A stretch of 64,000 nt of DNA, taken from assembly GCF_003568665.1 (NCBI RefSeq), contig NZ_QXMH01000001.1:1178001-1242000 (forward strand). The letters are read 5' to 3'. The translations under genes were made by a program, and so were the position numbers. Every line of letters starts with the position of its first letter. The stretch's first letter is position 1. The DNA is from Chitinophaga alhagiae. Lineage in GTDB: Bacteria; Bacteroidota; Bacteroidia; Chitinophagales; Chitinophagaceae. Below, in pieces: positions 43,041 to 52,659 of this stretch. The notes under the pieces were generated by a model. It did no database searches. It was not told the origin of the DNA and saw only the letters and a program-made list of their open reading frames with translations.

Positions 43041-43793
43041 TCATCTTCCTCCGGCCATCTTCTTCAAAAAAGCCTCCTTCCGCCGTACAGACACTTCCAG
43101 CTCGGAATTGTCCGCCAGCAACACATAGCCTCCTTTTCCCCGGTTATACTTTTTAACGTAGTCAAGATTGACCAGGTGAGAATAGTGTACCCGGAAAAAA
43201 TTATGCTTTTCCAGCAATTCTTCAAACTCTTTCATTGTTCTGGATACCATAAGATGCCGCCCGTCTGACAAAAAGAACTGCGTATAGTTCCCGCTGGCCT
43301 GACAGCGTACTACTTCGTTGATATTCACAAACTCCAGCCCTTCCTGCGTGGGAAGCGCTATCTTCTTTCCGCCGGCGCCTGCCTGCAGGTTATGGAACAA
43401 CGCTTCGTATTTCAGGGCCGCTTCCTGCTGGTCCAGGCTGCTGATCAGTTTGTCTACACTGTTTACCAGCTCCGAAGGCCCAACCGGTTTAAGAAGATAA
43501 TCAACCGCGCTGAACCGGAAGGCGGTAACAGCATACTGTTCATAAGCGGTGGTGAAAATAACACGAAGGCTGGGGGCGTTTATCTTCTGAAGCAGCTCAA
43601 AGCCGGTGCGGCCTTCCAGCTGAACATCAAGAAAAACCAGTTCAGGGGCAAGCTGCAGGATACGCTGTTCTGCCTGTACAATGGAACTGCAACTGTCAAG
43701 CAACCGCACTTTTTCCCCGCAATGCGTTGCAAGCAACATTTGAAGCCTTTCCACGCAGTGCGCCTCATCGTCCACAATGATAGCGTTTATCAT
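43041..43793 (-). CDS. LytTR-family response regulator
   Basis: 250 residues. Receiver domain 1-120: acidic pair Asp8-Asp9, phospho-acceptor Asp56 in LVFLDVQLEG, switch Thr in VIFTTAYEQYA, and Lys in YLLKPVGP. LytTR DNA-binding domain about 145-247 with VRCQASGNYTQFFLSDGR and FFRVHYSHLVNLDYVKKYNRGKGGYV (partly shown). It sits 2 bases after the histidine kinase gene, with which it forms a two-component system. Targets are unknown; the M28 peptidase next door on the same strand is one candidate. Confidence 0.93.
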   Translation of the reverse strand: MINAIIVDDEAHCVERLQMLLATHCGEKVRLLDSCSSIVQAEQRILQLAPELVFLDVQLEGRTGFELLQKINAPSLRVIFTTAYEQYAVTAFRFSAVDYLLKPVGPSELVNSVDKLISSLDQQEAALKYEALFHNLQAGAGGKKIALPTQEGLEFVNINEVVRCQASGNYTQFFLSDGRHLMVSRTMKEFEELLEKHNFFRVHYSHLVNLDYVKKYNRGKGGYVLLADNSELEVSVRRKEAFLKKMAGGR

Positions 43794-43795
43794 GA

Positions 43796-45826
43796 TCAGA
43801 ATTTATGTTTTAGTTGAATTGTCACCATAACCTTTGTTCCCTGTTCCAAGTCGGTAAAGATGATGTTGTCCGCTTTGCCACGGCTATTGTTCCAGATGCG
43901 CACCCGGGAGCGGGTGATGGGTATCCCCATGGACTTTCTCCCATTGGCTGCCTGCCGGCTTTGTCTTCCCCGGCCGTTGTCTTCCACCACACACACCAGG
44001 CCTCCATTTTGCAGGCTTATATCTATCAGTATCCTTCCCTGCCGGTCTATGCCTGAAAGGCCATGCCAGATGCTATTCTCCACAAAAGGCTGCAGCAGCA
44101 GGGGCGGAACCAGGGTATTGTGCGGATCAATTGTTCCATCAATACGGACAGTATAATCGAACGCCCCGTTGAGGCGCGTTCTTTCCAGTTTCATATAGTG
44201 CTCCAGCACCTGCAGATCTTCTGATAAAGTTATTTCTTTAAACTCCGAGTTTTCCAGTATTGTGCGAATGACGGCGGAAAACCTGACAAGGTAATCATCC
44301 GCCTGCAGCGGCTCGTTCCGGCTGATAAATGCGCTGATGGCATTCAGGGAATTAAAAATGAAATGCGGGTTCATTTGCGCGCGTAGGGCCTTCATCTCCG
44401 TGTCAGCCATTTTAACGCGCATTTCCGCGTCCCTTCTTTTCCGGTAAAGCGCATACCCGCCGGCAGCGGCGGCTATCAATAACAACAGGCCCGTCAGCAC
44501 GGCAATTTCAATCGCTTTCCGCCGCCGGGCTTCCGCGCGGGCCAGTGCATTGTCCCTTTCATGTGCCGCTTTTAGCAGCGCTTCCTTTTTCTCAAACTCA
44601 AACTGGATCTGCATATGCATAACAGACCTGGCCTTTGCGGAATTGAAAATACTGTCCCGCAGCGCAATGTGCCGCTTGTAGGCCTGCAGGGCCTCATTAT
44701 ACTGCCCGGACTGCTGCAGTACCTTGCTCATGGCTTCCCAGGCAAAGCTCTGGTTCTGCACGGATGAGGCCTCACTGGCCAGCTGAATGGCCTTTTGCAG
44801 TGAACTGCGTGCCCCGGCGGTATTTCCGAGGTCAATGTTTGTTTCTGCCAGCTTGATCATGGCATAAACCGTATTTTCCCTGTCATTTGTCTGTTCATAC
44901 AACCGCAGCCCTCTTTCCAGGTAATCATGCGCCATGCTGTTATCGTTCATCCCCTGATATACGGTGCCAATATTAACAAGATCACTCGCAATGCGCCGTT
45001 TGTTGCCGATAGAGGTATTCAGTGCCAGCCCTCTCTTATAATACTGCAAGGCGGTTTGCGGGTCTCCATGCTCATTGTAAAGCGTGCCCAGGTTACCGCA
45101 GGCATTGGCCTCACCCTGCCGGTTGCCGGCGCTGGCATAAAGCGAAAGCGCTTCACCGGCATATTGCAGCGCACGTGGATAATCCTTCATGTTCTTATAT
45201 ACAAGCCCGATATTCACCAGCGTATTGGCAGTAGCCGCGCTGTCTTTCCCACGCCATTGCCGTGCGACATCCAGGAAGTACTTCAACGCCTGCGGATAAT
45301 CTGACAAGGCAAGGTATACCACCCCCATGTTTGAATAGGTGTTTGCAATACCGGCATAGTGCTCAAGCCCGGTGAATAAAGACAGTGCCTCCTGATGGTA
45401 TTCAAGCGCCTTCCTGAAATCTGACATGTTGTAATAGCTGAGCGCCAGGTTGTTCAGTGCTTTTGCGGCGCCGAGCTTGTTGCCAGCCTCAAGATGGATG
45501 TTCAAAGCCCGTTCTGTGGCTCCCCTGGCAAGGGAGTCTTCTCCCATTGCCCAATGGTTGGTGCCTTTGTTATTGTATGCGGCGGCCAGCATGGCCGGAT
45601 GGCGCAGCCTGCCGGCCAATTCAATGGCCTGGCCCGCAATTGCCGCTCCCTGCGCCGGATCTACCTGGTAATATGCAAATGAAAGCTCGTTGAGCAGATG
45701 AAGACGAAGCGTGTCTTCGGCCCGGTGACGCTCCAGCGCGCCGGTGAGCGAATCTACCAGGGGCTTCTGGGCAACCGCGCTCCCGGCAAATAATATAGTC
45801 ACTATCAATAAAACGCTTCTGATCAT
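43796..45826 (-). CDS. TPR-containing sensor histidine kinase, LytS/YehU type
   Basis: 676 residues. Signal peptide (LLIVTILFAGSAVAQ), then about eight TPR units (to about residue 400) that would be periplasmic, one transmembrane segment (IAVLTGLLLLIAAAAGGYALY), a coiled coil, and a His_kinase/HATPase module: phospho-accepting His488 in QMNPHFIFNSLNAI, N-box ENSIWHGL, and VVEDNGRGR. Ligands are unknown; TPR sensors in this phylum likely read protein partners. Start at ATG 45826; an upstream ATG at 45865 would extend it by 13 residues and spoil the signal peptide. Confidence 0.92.
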   Translation of the reverse strand: MIRSVLLIVTILFAGSAVAQKPLVDSLTGALERHRAEDTLRLHLLNELSFAYYQVDPAQGAAIAGQAIELAGRLRHPAMLAAAYNNKGTNHWAMGEDSLARGATERALNIHLEAGNKLGAAKALNNLALSYYNMSDFRKALEYHQEALSLFTGLEHYAGIANTYSNMGVVYLALSDYPQALKYFLDVARQWRGKDSAATANTLVNIGLVYKNMKDYPRALQYAGEALSLYASAGNRQGEANACGNLGTLYNEHGDPQTALQYYKRGLALNTSIGNKRRIASDLVNIGTVYQGMNDNSMAHDYLERGLRLYEQTNDRENTVYAMIKLAETNIDLGNTAGARSSLQKAIQLASEASSVQNQSFAWEAMSKVLQQSGQYNEALQAYKRHIALRDSIFNSAKARSVMHMQIQFEFEKKEALLKAAHERDNALARAEARRRKAIEIAVLTGLLLLIAAAAGGYALYRKRRDAEMRVKMADTEMKALRAQMNPHFIFNSLNAISAFISRNEPLQADDYLVRFSAVIRTILENSEFKEITLSEDLQVLEHYMKLERTRLNGAFDYTVRIDGTIDPHNTLVPPLLLQPFVENSIWHGLSGIDRQGRILIDISLQNGGLVCVVEDNGRGRQSRQAANGRKSMGIPITRSRVRIWNNSRGKADNIIFTDLEQGTKVMVTIQLKHKF

Positions 45827-46005
45827 GAGGTACGGTTTGGGATAAAGAAAAGATACACTTTTCACGCAGATGCATACAGTTAATCGTCCGGGCCCGGCAG
45901 TTGGTAAATGATGCTCCGGAGCCTTAAAATAAGTTCTTTCTTTGACAGATACGAAGGCCTGCCAGGCATTTTTGAAGCAATATCACATCTGTAAACGCCA
46001 AGAAT

Positions 46006-46677
46006 ATGTTTTTTCTATTATTTCTCCTGATAGCGGCTGCCGTTGTGGCCGTCACTTCTTACAACTCCCTCCAGAAACTCGGCCAGGATGTGAGAGAAAA
46101 AGCATCTAACACCCAGGTGGCCATCAGCAAAAAACTGGCGCTGATCAACCAGCTCATAGACGTGGTAAAGAATTATCAGGAAGGGGAGCAGCTGGTGCAG
46201 CTGAAAATATCGCAAGATGCTTCGGCCGCCAACCTGGCCAGTTCTTACCAGCAAACGGGAGCGGTAATGGCGGCCGTACAGGGCATTGCAGAAAAATTCC
46301 CCAACCTGAAAGCCAATGAGCAATATCACCGCCTGGTAGATAGCATTCAGCAGTGCGAACAGAACATCCAGGATTCAAGGGAACGGTACAACCATGCCGT
46401 GAAGAAATATAATACCCGGCGGTCCAAAATCCCGACGGTGTTCTTTGCCAAAACCATGGGTTTTCCAGAGGCGCCTTATATGCAGTTTGATGTATCCGGC
46501 ATGAATGAGACCGCTTCCCTGCATCAGTTCAAAACGGATGATGGCGAGCGGCTGCAGCAACTGCTTTCAGGGGCAGGTAGTAAAATAGCGGGCCTGGCCT
46601 CCCAGGCGGGCAAGGCAGGGGCCGAATTGCTGGATAAGTTCAAGGAACTGCCCGAGCGGGATAAAACAAAGGAATGA
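46006..46677 (+). CDS. lemA: LemA family protein
   Basis: 223 residues. N-terminal transmembrane segment (FFLLFLLIAAAVVAVTSYNSLQKL) followed by the helical LemA core: KASNTQVAISKKLALINQLIDVVKNY and RYNHAVKKYNTRRSKIPTVFFAKTMGF, shown here as the spans about 30-57 and 126-152. LemA proteins are membrane-anchored coiled-coil bundles of unclear role. The start codon of the next gene overlaps its stop (ATGA), so they are co-transcribed. Divergent from the TPR kinase. Confidence 0.9.
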   Translation: MFFLLFLLIAAAVVAVTSYNSLQKLGQDVREKASNTQVAISKKLALINQLIDVVKNYQEGEQLVQLKISQDASAANLASSYQQTGAVMAAVQGIAEKFPNLKANEQYHRLVDSIQQCEQNIQDSRERYNHAVKKYNTRRSKIPTVFFAKTMGFPEAPYMQFDVSGMNETASLHQFKTDDGERLQQLLSGAGSKIAGLASQAGKAGAELLDKFKELPERDKTKE

Positions 46678-47231
46678 CTATGACCAGATATTATTTATTG
46701 CTGATTACCATTCTGCTGGCGGGCTGTTCAAAAAAAGGCGACCCTGCCGGAGCAGAACCGGCCGAATATTACCTGCGTTTCAAGGCGGAGGGGCTGCAGC
46801 AGGAGTACCGCCAGGTTACCTCGGCTCATTTATACTACGATGCGGAAAACCTCGCTTATCATTGCAACCTGACCGCCGCGCTTGACATCAGCGCTCCCAC
46901 ACGGAACATCCTCTCCCTCTTCCTGGTAAATAAGGAACAATATAAAACAGGCATCGTTTACCACTTGCGGAACGGCATACACATGCCGAAAACGAATGCC
47001 GTAATGCCGCAGGTCATGATATCACTCCTGAATGAGAACGGGAAGCCCTATACTGCACAGCTTTTGCCCGCCAGTTGGTACCAGTTTGATGATATGGCGG
47101 AAGTACGGTTCTCGGAAATAACGGACAAGCATGTCAGGGGGTACTTTTCCGGGCTTGCTTTTACCGCCATGCCGGAAAGGACCCCTATGAAGATCACTGA
47201 CGGCGAGTTTTATTTGTCTGTTATCCGGTAA
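46674..47231 (+). CDS. small putative lipoprotein, co-transcribed with lemA
   Basis: 185 residues with a lipoprotein signal (LLLITILLAGC). Not recognised; the mature part is predicted beta-rich (EYYLRFKAEGLQQEYR, GYFSGLAFTAMPERTPMKI). The ATG overlaps the lemA stop by 4 bases; a second ATG at 46680 could also serve. Function unknown. Confidence 0.75.
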   Translation: MTMTRYYLLLITILLAGCSKKGDPAGAEPAEYYLRFKAEGLQQEYRQVTSAHLYYDAENLAYHCNLTAALDISAPTRNILSLFLVNKEQYKTGIVYHLRNGIHMPKTNAVMPQVMISLLNENGKPYTAQLLPASWYQFDDMAEVRFSEITDKHVRGYFSGLAFTAMPERTPMKITDGEFYLSVIR

Positions 47232-47359
47232 TGCCGAAACGCCAGCCATATTCTTCCCGGAGGCCTGCCGCTGGCCCCAAATGAAGCTGGCATGACAGAG
47301 CCGGGAGCCCGGTGTTTTGAAATTACTTACCTTAGCACTTCATAAAATCCACTAGAAGG

Positions 47360-48499
47360 ATGCGCATAGGAATAGTTTGCTACCCTACTTACGGGGGTAG
47401 CGGTGTGTTGGCTACCGAACTGGGAAAAGCACTGGCAGATAAAGGTCATATGGTACATTTCATCACTTACCAGCAACCGGTGCGCCTGAATGCATTTCAC
47501 GCCAACATTTATTATCACGAAGTACAGGTGCCCACATACCCGCTGTTTGATTTTCCGCCTTATGAAAGCGCACTGAGCAGCACCATGGTAGATGTGATCC
47601 TGAACCAGAAACTGGACCTCCTGCATGTGCACTACGCCATCCCCCATGCCTCTACCGCATACATGGCGCAGCAAATAGTAGCCAAGCAGGGCCGTTATAT
47701 ACCGTTCATCACTACTTTGCACGGCACAGACATTACCCTGGTGGGCAAGGATAAAACCTATGCCCCGGTGGTGACCTTTTCCATCAATGAATCAGACGCC
47801 ATCACCGCCGTGTCTGAAAATCTGCGGGAAGAAACCTTCAAGTACTTCCCTATTGAAAAAGACATTTCGGTGATCTACAATTTTGTGGACACTGCCCGCT
47901 TTGCCCGCCGTGACCTGCCGCATTTCCGCAAGGCCATAGCGCCCAATAATGAAAAGGTGCTGCTGCACGTGTCTAACTTCCGCAAGGTGAAAAGGGTGCC
48001 CGACGTAGTGAAGGTGTTCAAGCAGGTACGTGACGCCATGCCGGCCAAGCTGCTGCTGGTGGGAGACGGGCCCGACCGCCCTACCATAGAATGCATGTGC
48101 CGGGACCTGGGCATTTGTGAAGACGTGCGGTTTGTGGGCAAGCAGGAGCAGTTGGAAGACGTGATGTCTATCAGCGATCTTTTTTTATTGCCATCGGAAT
48201 ACGAAAGCTTCGGCCTGGCCGCGCTGGAAGCCATGGCCTCACAGGTGCCGGTGGTTTCTTCCAATGCCGGCGGCCTGCCCGAGATCAATATAGACGGCGT
48301 AACCGGTTTCAGCAGCCCGGTGGGTGACGTTGACCAGATGGCGGCCCACGCCATCCGCGTGCTGGAAGATGAAAGCCTGCTCAGCCGCCTGCGAAGGGGC
48401 GCCCTGGAACAGGCCTCCCGCTTCCACATCGACAATATCATTCCCCGCTACGAAGCACTGTACGACGCCGTGCTGCAGCAGGCCCTGGTGAGATCGTAA
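47360..48499 (+). CDS. bshA: N-acetyl-alpha-D-glucosaminyl L-malate synthase BshA
   Basis: First enzyme of bacillithiol synthesis; joins GlcNAc from UDP-GlcNAc to L-malate. 379 residues, normal. A GT4 glycosyltransferase: N-terminal IGIVCYPTYGGSGVLATELG, DLLHVHYAIPHAS, TTLHGTDITLVG and VSNFRKVKRVPDVV are BshA-specific wording, and the E-x7-E-type site is PSEYESFGLAALEAMA. bshB/bshC are not in the window. With two peroxiredoxins nearby it fits a low-molecular-weight-thiol-based redox economy, though the genes are not linked. Confidence 0.95.
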   Translation: MRIGIVCYPTYGGSGVLATELGKALADKGHMVHFITYQQPVRLNAFHANIYYHEVQVPTYPLFDFPPYESALSSTMVDVILNQKLDLLHVHYAIPHASTAYMAQQIVAKQGRYIPFITTLHGTDITLVGKDKTYAPVVTFSINESDAITAVSENLREETFKYFPIEKDISVIYNFVDTARFARRDLPHFRKAIAPNNEKVLLHVSNFRKVKRVPDVVKVFKQVRDAMPAKLLLVGDGPDRPTIECMCRDLGICEDVRFVGKQEQLEDVMSISDLFLLPSEYESFGLAALEAMASQVPVVSSNAGGLPEINIDGVTGFSSPVGDVDQMAAHAIRVLEDESLLSRLRRGALEQASRFHIDNIIPRYEALYDAVLQQALVRS

Positions 48500-48516
48500 A
48501 CAGTTCCGCAGCGATA

Positions 48517-48572
48517 ACAATACATAAAACAGGCTGGCCAATTGCAATTGGCCAGCCTGTTTTATGTATTGT
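48517..48572. terminator. perfect 56-bp palindrome, bidirectional terminator
   Basis: 28-base arms (48517-48544 and 48545-48572) are exact reverse complements with no spacer. The core is GC-rich and the outer arms give ATAAAAC and GTTTTAT, so it can form a hairpin with a T-containing 3' arm on either strand. It lies 17 bases past bshA and 12 bases past the EnvC-like gene's stop. Confidence 0.85.
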
Positions 48573-48584
48573 CCGTTTGGCTGT

Positions 48585-49991
48585 TTATCTCAGTTTGATC
48601 CAGTTATTGGCGTTCTGCAAAGCGCCGCCTTTGTACACCTGCACTTCCACTACTCCCATAGACTCGTCTTCGTTGGAGCGGGCGGAACCTATCACCTGCC
48701 CGGTGCGTACCTTGTCTCCGGCCCGCACGCTGGGGCTTTGGATACCTACATAGTTGGTGAAATACTGCCCGTGTTTCATCATAATTACAAAACCGGCGCC
48801 GGGGATGGAGAACACGCGAGACACGGTGCCTTCAAATATCGCTCTTACTGCCCCTCCCTTCCGGGTACCGAATACAATGCCGTCATTTTCTTCGGTGATC
48901 CGCTCCATGTCCGCATTCTTCTGCCGGCCAAAGTAGCTCACGATCATGCCTGACTCTACGGGCCAGGGCAATTTGCCGCGGTTGGCCTCAAAGTTGTCTG
49001 ACAGCGCGGCTGCCTCAGGTGAGGCCTCCAGTACGTTCAGCACCCTGCTGGGTTTCTCTGCCGCCACTTCCGGCTCCCTGGCCGGCGGCGGTGGAGGGGG
49101 TGGCTGCGTAACCGCGGCCGTAGGATTGTTTTTGGCGGCCTCCGCGGCGGCGGCCAGGGCACGCTTCCGCTCTTCTTCCCTGCGCTTGCGTTCCGCTTCG
49201 GCGGCTTTCTTCTTGGCCAGCGCTTCTGCCTCCGCCTTGCGGCGGGCATCTTCTATTTCTTTACGGATGGCCAGGCGGATGGCGTCCTGTACTTTTTTCT
49301 GCGCTTTCTTCTTCTCGTTAATATCCTGCAACAGTTCCTTTTCGCGGCCTTTCAGCTTGACCACCACTTCGTCTTTCTCCTTCCTGTCTTTCTCCAGCGT
49401 AGCCCTCTGGTCCTTTTCAGATTTAAGCGCGGTGGAACGTTTCTCCCGCTGCTCCTGCAGGTTCTTCACCTTCAGTTTCAACTGCTCTTGCGTTTCAACA
49501 ATATTGTCTGCCTGCCGTTTGCGGAACTCGCGGTATTGTTTGAGGTATTGGTAGCGGCGGATGGCCTCGTTAAAACTGTCTGCCGAAAAAACAAAATTGA
49601 GCATGGCATAACTGCTCCGGTTTTTATAGGCGGCTACGATCAGTTGTGCATATTGCTGCTTGAGGGTATCCAGGTCTTTTTCCAGGGTCTTTACATCGCG
49701 GAGCGCGGTGTTGATGTCCCCATTGATGAAATTCAGTTCTTCATTGATATTGCGGATCATGCGGGCGCGCAGGTCTATCTTGTTACGGAGCGCGCGCAAT
49801 TGCCCCAGGCTCTCCTTGCTGGTTTTCTGGGTCTCCTTCAGCAGGCTTTGCGCTTCATCCATCTGTTTTTGTATGGCCCGCTTCTGCCGTTCCAGTTCTT
49901 CCCGGGACGGCTGGTTCTGCGCCTGCAGCATAGCCGGCATCAGCACCAACGCCATCAATAAAACAGGGATAAACTTCTTCAATTGCAGCAT
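48585..49991 (-). CDS. envC: EnvC-like murein hydrolase activator (coiled coil plus degenerate LytM domain)
   Basis: 468 residues. Signal peptide ending LQA, a long coiled coil (about 30-270, Lys/Glu/Arg-rich), a Pro-rich linker (eight prolines after VTQ), and a C-terminal LytM/M23 domain (about 345-465). The LytM metal ligands are missing: where active enzymes have HxGxD it reads ENDGIVF, and the HxH site reads VEVQV. This is the pattern of EnvC, a non-catalytic activator of septal N-acetylmuramyl amidases. Compare the intact M23 domain at 61353-63041. Last gene of the ispF-dut-TPR-DUF4292 operon. Confidence 0.88.
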   Translation of the reverse strand: MLQLKKFIPVLLMALVLMPAMLQAQNQPSREELERQKRAIQKQMDEAQSLLKETQKTSKESLGQLRALRNKIDLRARMIRNINEELNFINGDINTALRDVKTLEKDLDTLKQQYAQLIVAAYKNRSSYAMLNFVFSADSFNEAIRRYQYLKQYREFRKRQADNIVETQEQLKLKVKNLQEQREKRSTALKSEKDQRATLEKDRKEKDEVVVKLKGREKELLQDINEKKKAQKKVQDAIRLAIRKEIEDARRKAEAEALAKKKAAEAERKRREEERKRALAAAAEAAKNNPTAAVTQPPPPPPPAREPEVAAEKPSRVLNVLEASPEAAALSDNFEANRGKLPWPVESGMIVSYFGRQKNADMERITEENDGIVFGTRKGGAVRAIFEGTVSRVFSIPGAGFVIMMKHGQYFTNYVGIQSPSVRAGDKVRTGQVIGSARSNEDESMGVVEVQVYKGGALQNANNWIKLR

Positions 49992-50052
49992 TTTTTATGT
50001 TCAATGATGATTTATAACGTTAAATATACTACGAAATTGCCAGCCGGGCCAA

Positions 50053-50880
50053 TTACTCGCGCGTATACTTGTCAGGTACCGGGAACGGGAAAGACTGGGG
50101 TTTGTTGAACTCCATCCTCTTGAAATCCAGCGCCACTTTGACCACGCTTTTGTCTTCCACGTAAATTTTTCGTTGAAAAGCTATCTTCCGCCCGTCTACC
50201 ACCTTGTGCGCGCCATAGGTCAGCTCTACCACACGGTTATTGGCCGCCGTGCTGTCCCGGTCCGTAATGCGGCATTGCTGAATCACATAATCGTCCGCAA
50301 AAACATTAAAGAGGCTCACCAGCGTGGGCTGCATGGAAGCAAAAGAGATCACGGACTGGGTGGTCACAATATTGGAAATGGAGTCTGACAGGAACACGGC
50401 GTTCCCTACGATCAGGTCTTGCAGCGTTGTCAGGTCCATATTGAGCTTGAGCATTTCCTGGCCTTCCTGCACATTGCGGAGGGTAACGGTGCCTTCCAGG
50501 CGGTTCACGATCTTGATGCTGTCTTTCGTAACCAGTATGCGGGCGCCTTCAATATTAGCGGGGCCGGCTACCCTTATCCAGATAGCGCTGTCATATTCCA
50601 TGCGGATGTTAACGCCCAGGTTGTTCATGCGTTTGCCCCGGTCATCGTCATAGTCCATTCTCAGTTCCGCGGAAAAGGTCTTGTATTCAATACGGTTGGC
50701 GCGTACTTTTTCCAGGATGCTTTTGGCGAGGGCCGCTTCCTTTTCCCGGCTAAGCGCATCCTTGCTACTGCCGGTAGTGTCTGAAGGAAAGGTGGCGCGG
50801 GTTATTTTAGTAGCCCGGCATGAAAATAATACGAGGCTGAATAAACATGCAACAATTTGTAGTACTGCTTTTTGCTCCAT
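50053..50880 (-). CDS. DUF4292 lipoprotein
   Basis: 275 residues with lipobox LFSLVLFSC. The mature part resembles a LolA/LolB-like half-barrel (NLGVNIRMEYDSAIWIRVAG, RILVTKDSIKIVNRLEGTV, shown as spans near 85-140), which is the DUF4292 family of Bacteroidota. An outer-membrane lipoprotein role is likely but unproven. It lies between the TPR lipoprotein and the EnvC-like gene (61 bases). Confidence 0.85.
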   Translation of the reverse strand: MEQKAVLQIVACLFSLVLFSCRATKITRATFPSDTTGSSKDALSREKEAALAKSILEKVRANRIEYKTFSAELRMDYDDDRGKRMNNLGVNIRMEYDSAIWIRVAGPANIEGARILVTKDSIKIVNRLEGTVTLRNVQEGQEMLKLNMDLTTLQDLIVGNAVFLSDSISNIVTTQSVISFASMQPTLVSLFNVFADDYVIQQCRITDRDSTAANNRVVELTYGAHKVVDGRKIAFQRKIYVEDKSVVKVALDFKRMEFNKPQSFPFPVPDKYTRE

Positions 50881-50917
50881 TATACGTGTAATATTTTCGT
50901 GGCCCGCCCCCGTGTGG

Positions 50918-52657
50918 TCAGCGGTCCAGGCTTTTGATATAACGCTTCTCTGCTATTTTGCGGGCCAGCCCCTGTGAGTTGGCGCCCCTGGCCTTGGCCA
51001 GCTGCCAGTATTCTACGGCTTTATCCTTTTCATTAAGGTTGAAAAGAATATCGCCGTAATGTTCCAGCACGTCCGGGTCCTGCTGCGCCTCGGGATACTG
51101 CATCGCTTTCTCTATCCAGCTTCTGGCCTGCTGGTATTTGCCCATCCTGAAAAGTATCCAGGCGTAGGTATCCATATACGTAGGACTTTCCGGTTTCAGC
51201 TCCAGCGAGCGGCGGCTGAGCTGCTCGGCCTTCTCCAGGTTATCTCCGCGTACAGAAAGGTAATAGCTGTAGTTGTTCATCACGATATGGTCTTTGGGCC
51301 GGAGCGTCAGCACCATATCGTAACTGCTGTCACTGCGGGCATGCAGTCCGCTGGCGTGGTAGGCATCTCCCAGCAAGGCATATACATCTGCCACAAACCG
51401 TTTTTCCCCGCCAATGGCCAGCGCCGTGTTGAGAGACTGGATGGCGGTATCGTACCGTTGCCTGAAATAATTGGCCAGGCCATTGAAATAAAAGCCCATG
51501 AACTCTTTCGGGAACTGGCGGGTAACATGCGCGCTTATACGCAGCAGGGAATCCGTCTGTTCCGTACGGGAGTACACCCACATCAACTGGTACCACACGC
51601 TGAAACGGGTAGAATCCAGGGCAATGGCTTTTTTATAGTTCACCAGGGCACTGTCTGGCTGGTCTGCCTGCGAGAACATGTCTGCCCGCAGGGCGTAGGC
51701 CTTGGCTTCCCGGGGATGGGACTCCACAATGAGGCCGGTGAGCAGCAGCCCTTCCGCCCGCTTGGTAGTGTCTGTTTCCAGCATTTGCAGGTACGGGTAT
51801 ACAAAAGATATTTTCTCGTCTATGGTGTACTCCTTGTTCTGGAATGCCTTCACCAGGAATGCCCTGTATTTGGGCTCATTGCCGTTCTTCTTTTCAAAAT
51901 TGGCAATAGCGATCAGGGCGCGCGGGTGGTACGGGTCCATCTGCAGAATGGTGTCATACACGGCCTTGGCTTCGGGGATGCGTTCAGACGCTTCGTAGAT
52001 CTCCGCCAGCAGGCCCCAGTAACGCAGCTCTCCCGGTTCCTGCCGGGTGAGTTTGCGCACTTCGGCGGCGGCCTTGTCTACCATATTCAGCCGCATAAAA
52101 ATGCGCTGCTTCTGGAAAACGAGGTCTTCCACCACGCCCACGCGGCTTTCAATGGTGTCAAACACCTCCAGCGCTTCTGAAAAATGGCGGCCTTTGGACA
52201 GGGACATGCCCTTGTTGAAGAGCAGGTCATCGTCTTGCGGGTTTTGCCGGCTCAACTGGCCGTATACCACAGCGGCGCTGTCAAACATTTCGTTCATGGT
52301 ATACGCGTCTGCCAGGGCCATGCGGAACCACTTGTTGGAAGAGTCCAGCTGTACGGCCCTGCGGGCAAAACCCAGGGAGTAAGACGGGTTCCGCACTTCC
52401 ATGAAGAGGCGGCTCAGCTCATAATAAACGGTGGGATTGCTGCGGTTGAGACGGATGTAATCAGAGTACTGGGTGATGGCCGTTTTATAATCGCCTAACA
52501 TTTTGGAGCGCTGGGCGGCAAAGAACAGGCTGTCTGCCCGTTGCTCCAGCACCTGCTGCTGCACGGCAGCGGGCACGGAGGCAACTTTGCGGTTGCTTCC
52601 ACAGCCCGCGGCCGCCAGGGCAGCAGCAATTGTTATAACGATAACGGTTAAACGCAT
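50918..52657 (-). CDS. TPR-repeat lipoprotein
   Basis: 579 residues, lipobox AAALAAAGC, then at least ten TPR units from about residue 38 to 570 (for example YYELSRLFMEVRNPSYSLGFARRAVQLD, near 75-102, and ALLGDAYHASGLHARSDSSY). It begins 2 bases after the dut stop, so the two are coupled. Its partners are unknown; with DUF4292 and EnvC-like proteins downstream it may serve envelope assembly. Confidence 0.85.
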   Translation of the reverse strand: MRLTVIVITIAAALAAAGCGSNRKVASVPAAVQQQVLEQRADSLFFAAQRSKMLGDYKTAITQYSDYIRLNRSNPTVYYELSRLFMEVRNPSYSLGFARRAVQLDSSNKWFRMALADAYTMNEMFDSAAVVYGQLSRQNPQDDDLLFNKGMSLSKGRHFSEALEVFDTIESRVGVVEDLVFQKQRIFMRLNMVDKAAAEVRKLTRQEPGELRYWGLLAEIYEASERIPEAKAVYDTILQMDPYHPRALIAIANFEKKNGNEPKYRAFLVKAFQNKEYTIDEKISFVYPYLQMLETDTTKRAEGLLLTGLIVESHPREAKAYALRADMFSQADQPDSALVNYKKAIALDSTRFSVWYQLMWVYSRTEQTDSLLRISAHVTRQFPKEFMGFYFNGLANYFRQRYDTAIQSLNTALAIGGEKRFVADVYALLGDAYHASGLHARSDSSYDMVLTLRPKDHIVMNNYSYYLSVRGDNLEKAEQLSRRSLELKPESPTYMDTYAWILFRMGKYQQARSWIEKAMQYPEAQQDPDVLEHYGDILFNLNEKDKAVEYWQLAKARGANSQGLARKIAEKRYIKSLDR

Positions 52658-52659
52658 AC

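Noticed and set aside
48585-49991. Active M23 endopeptidase
   Set aside because: The zinc ligands are absent; the EnvC-type activator reading fits better.
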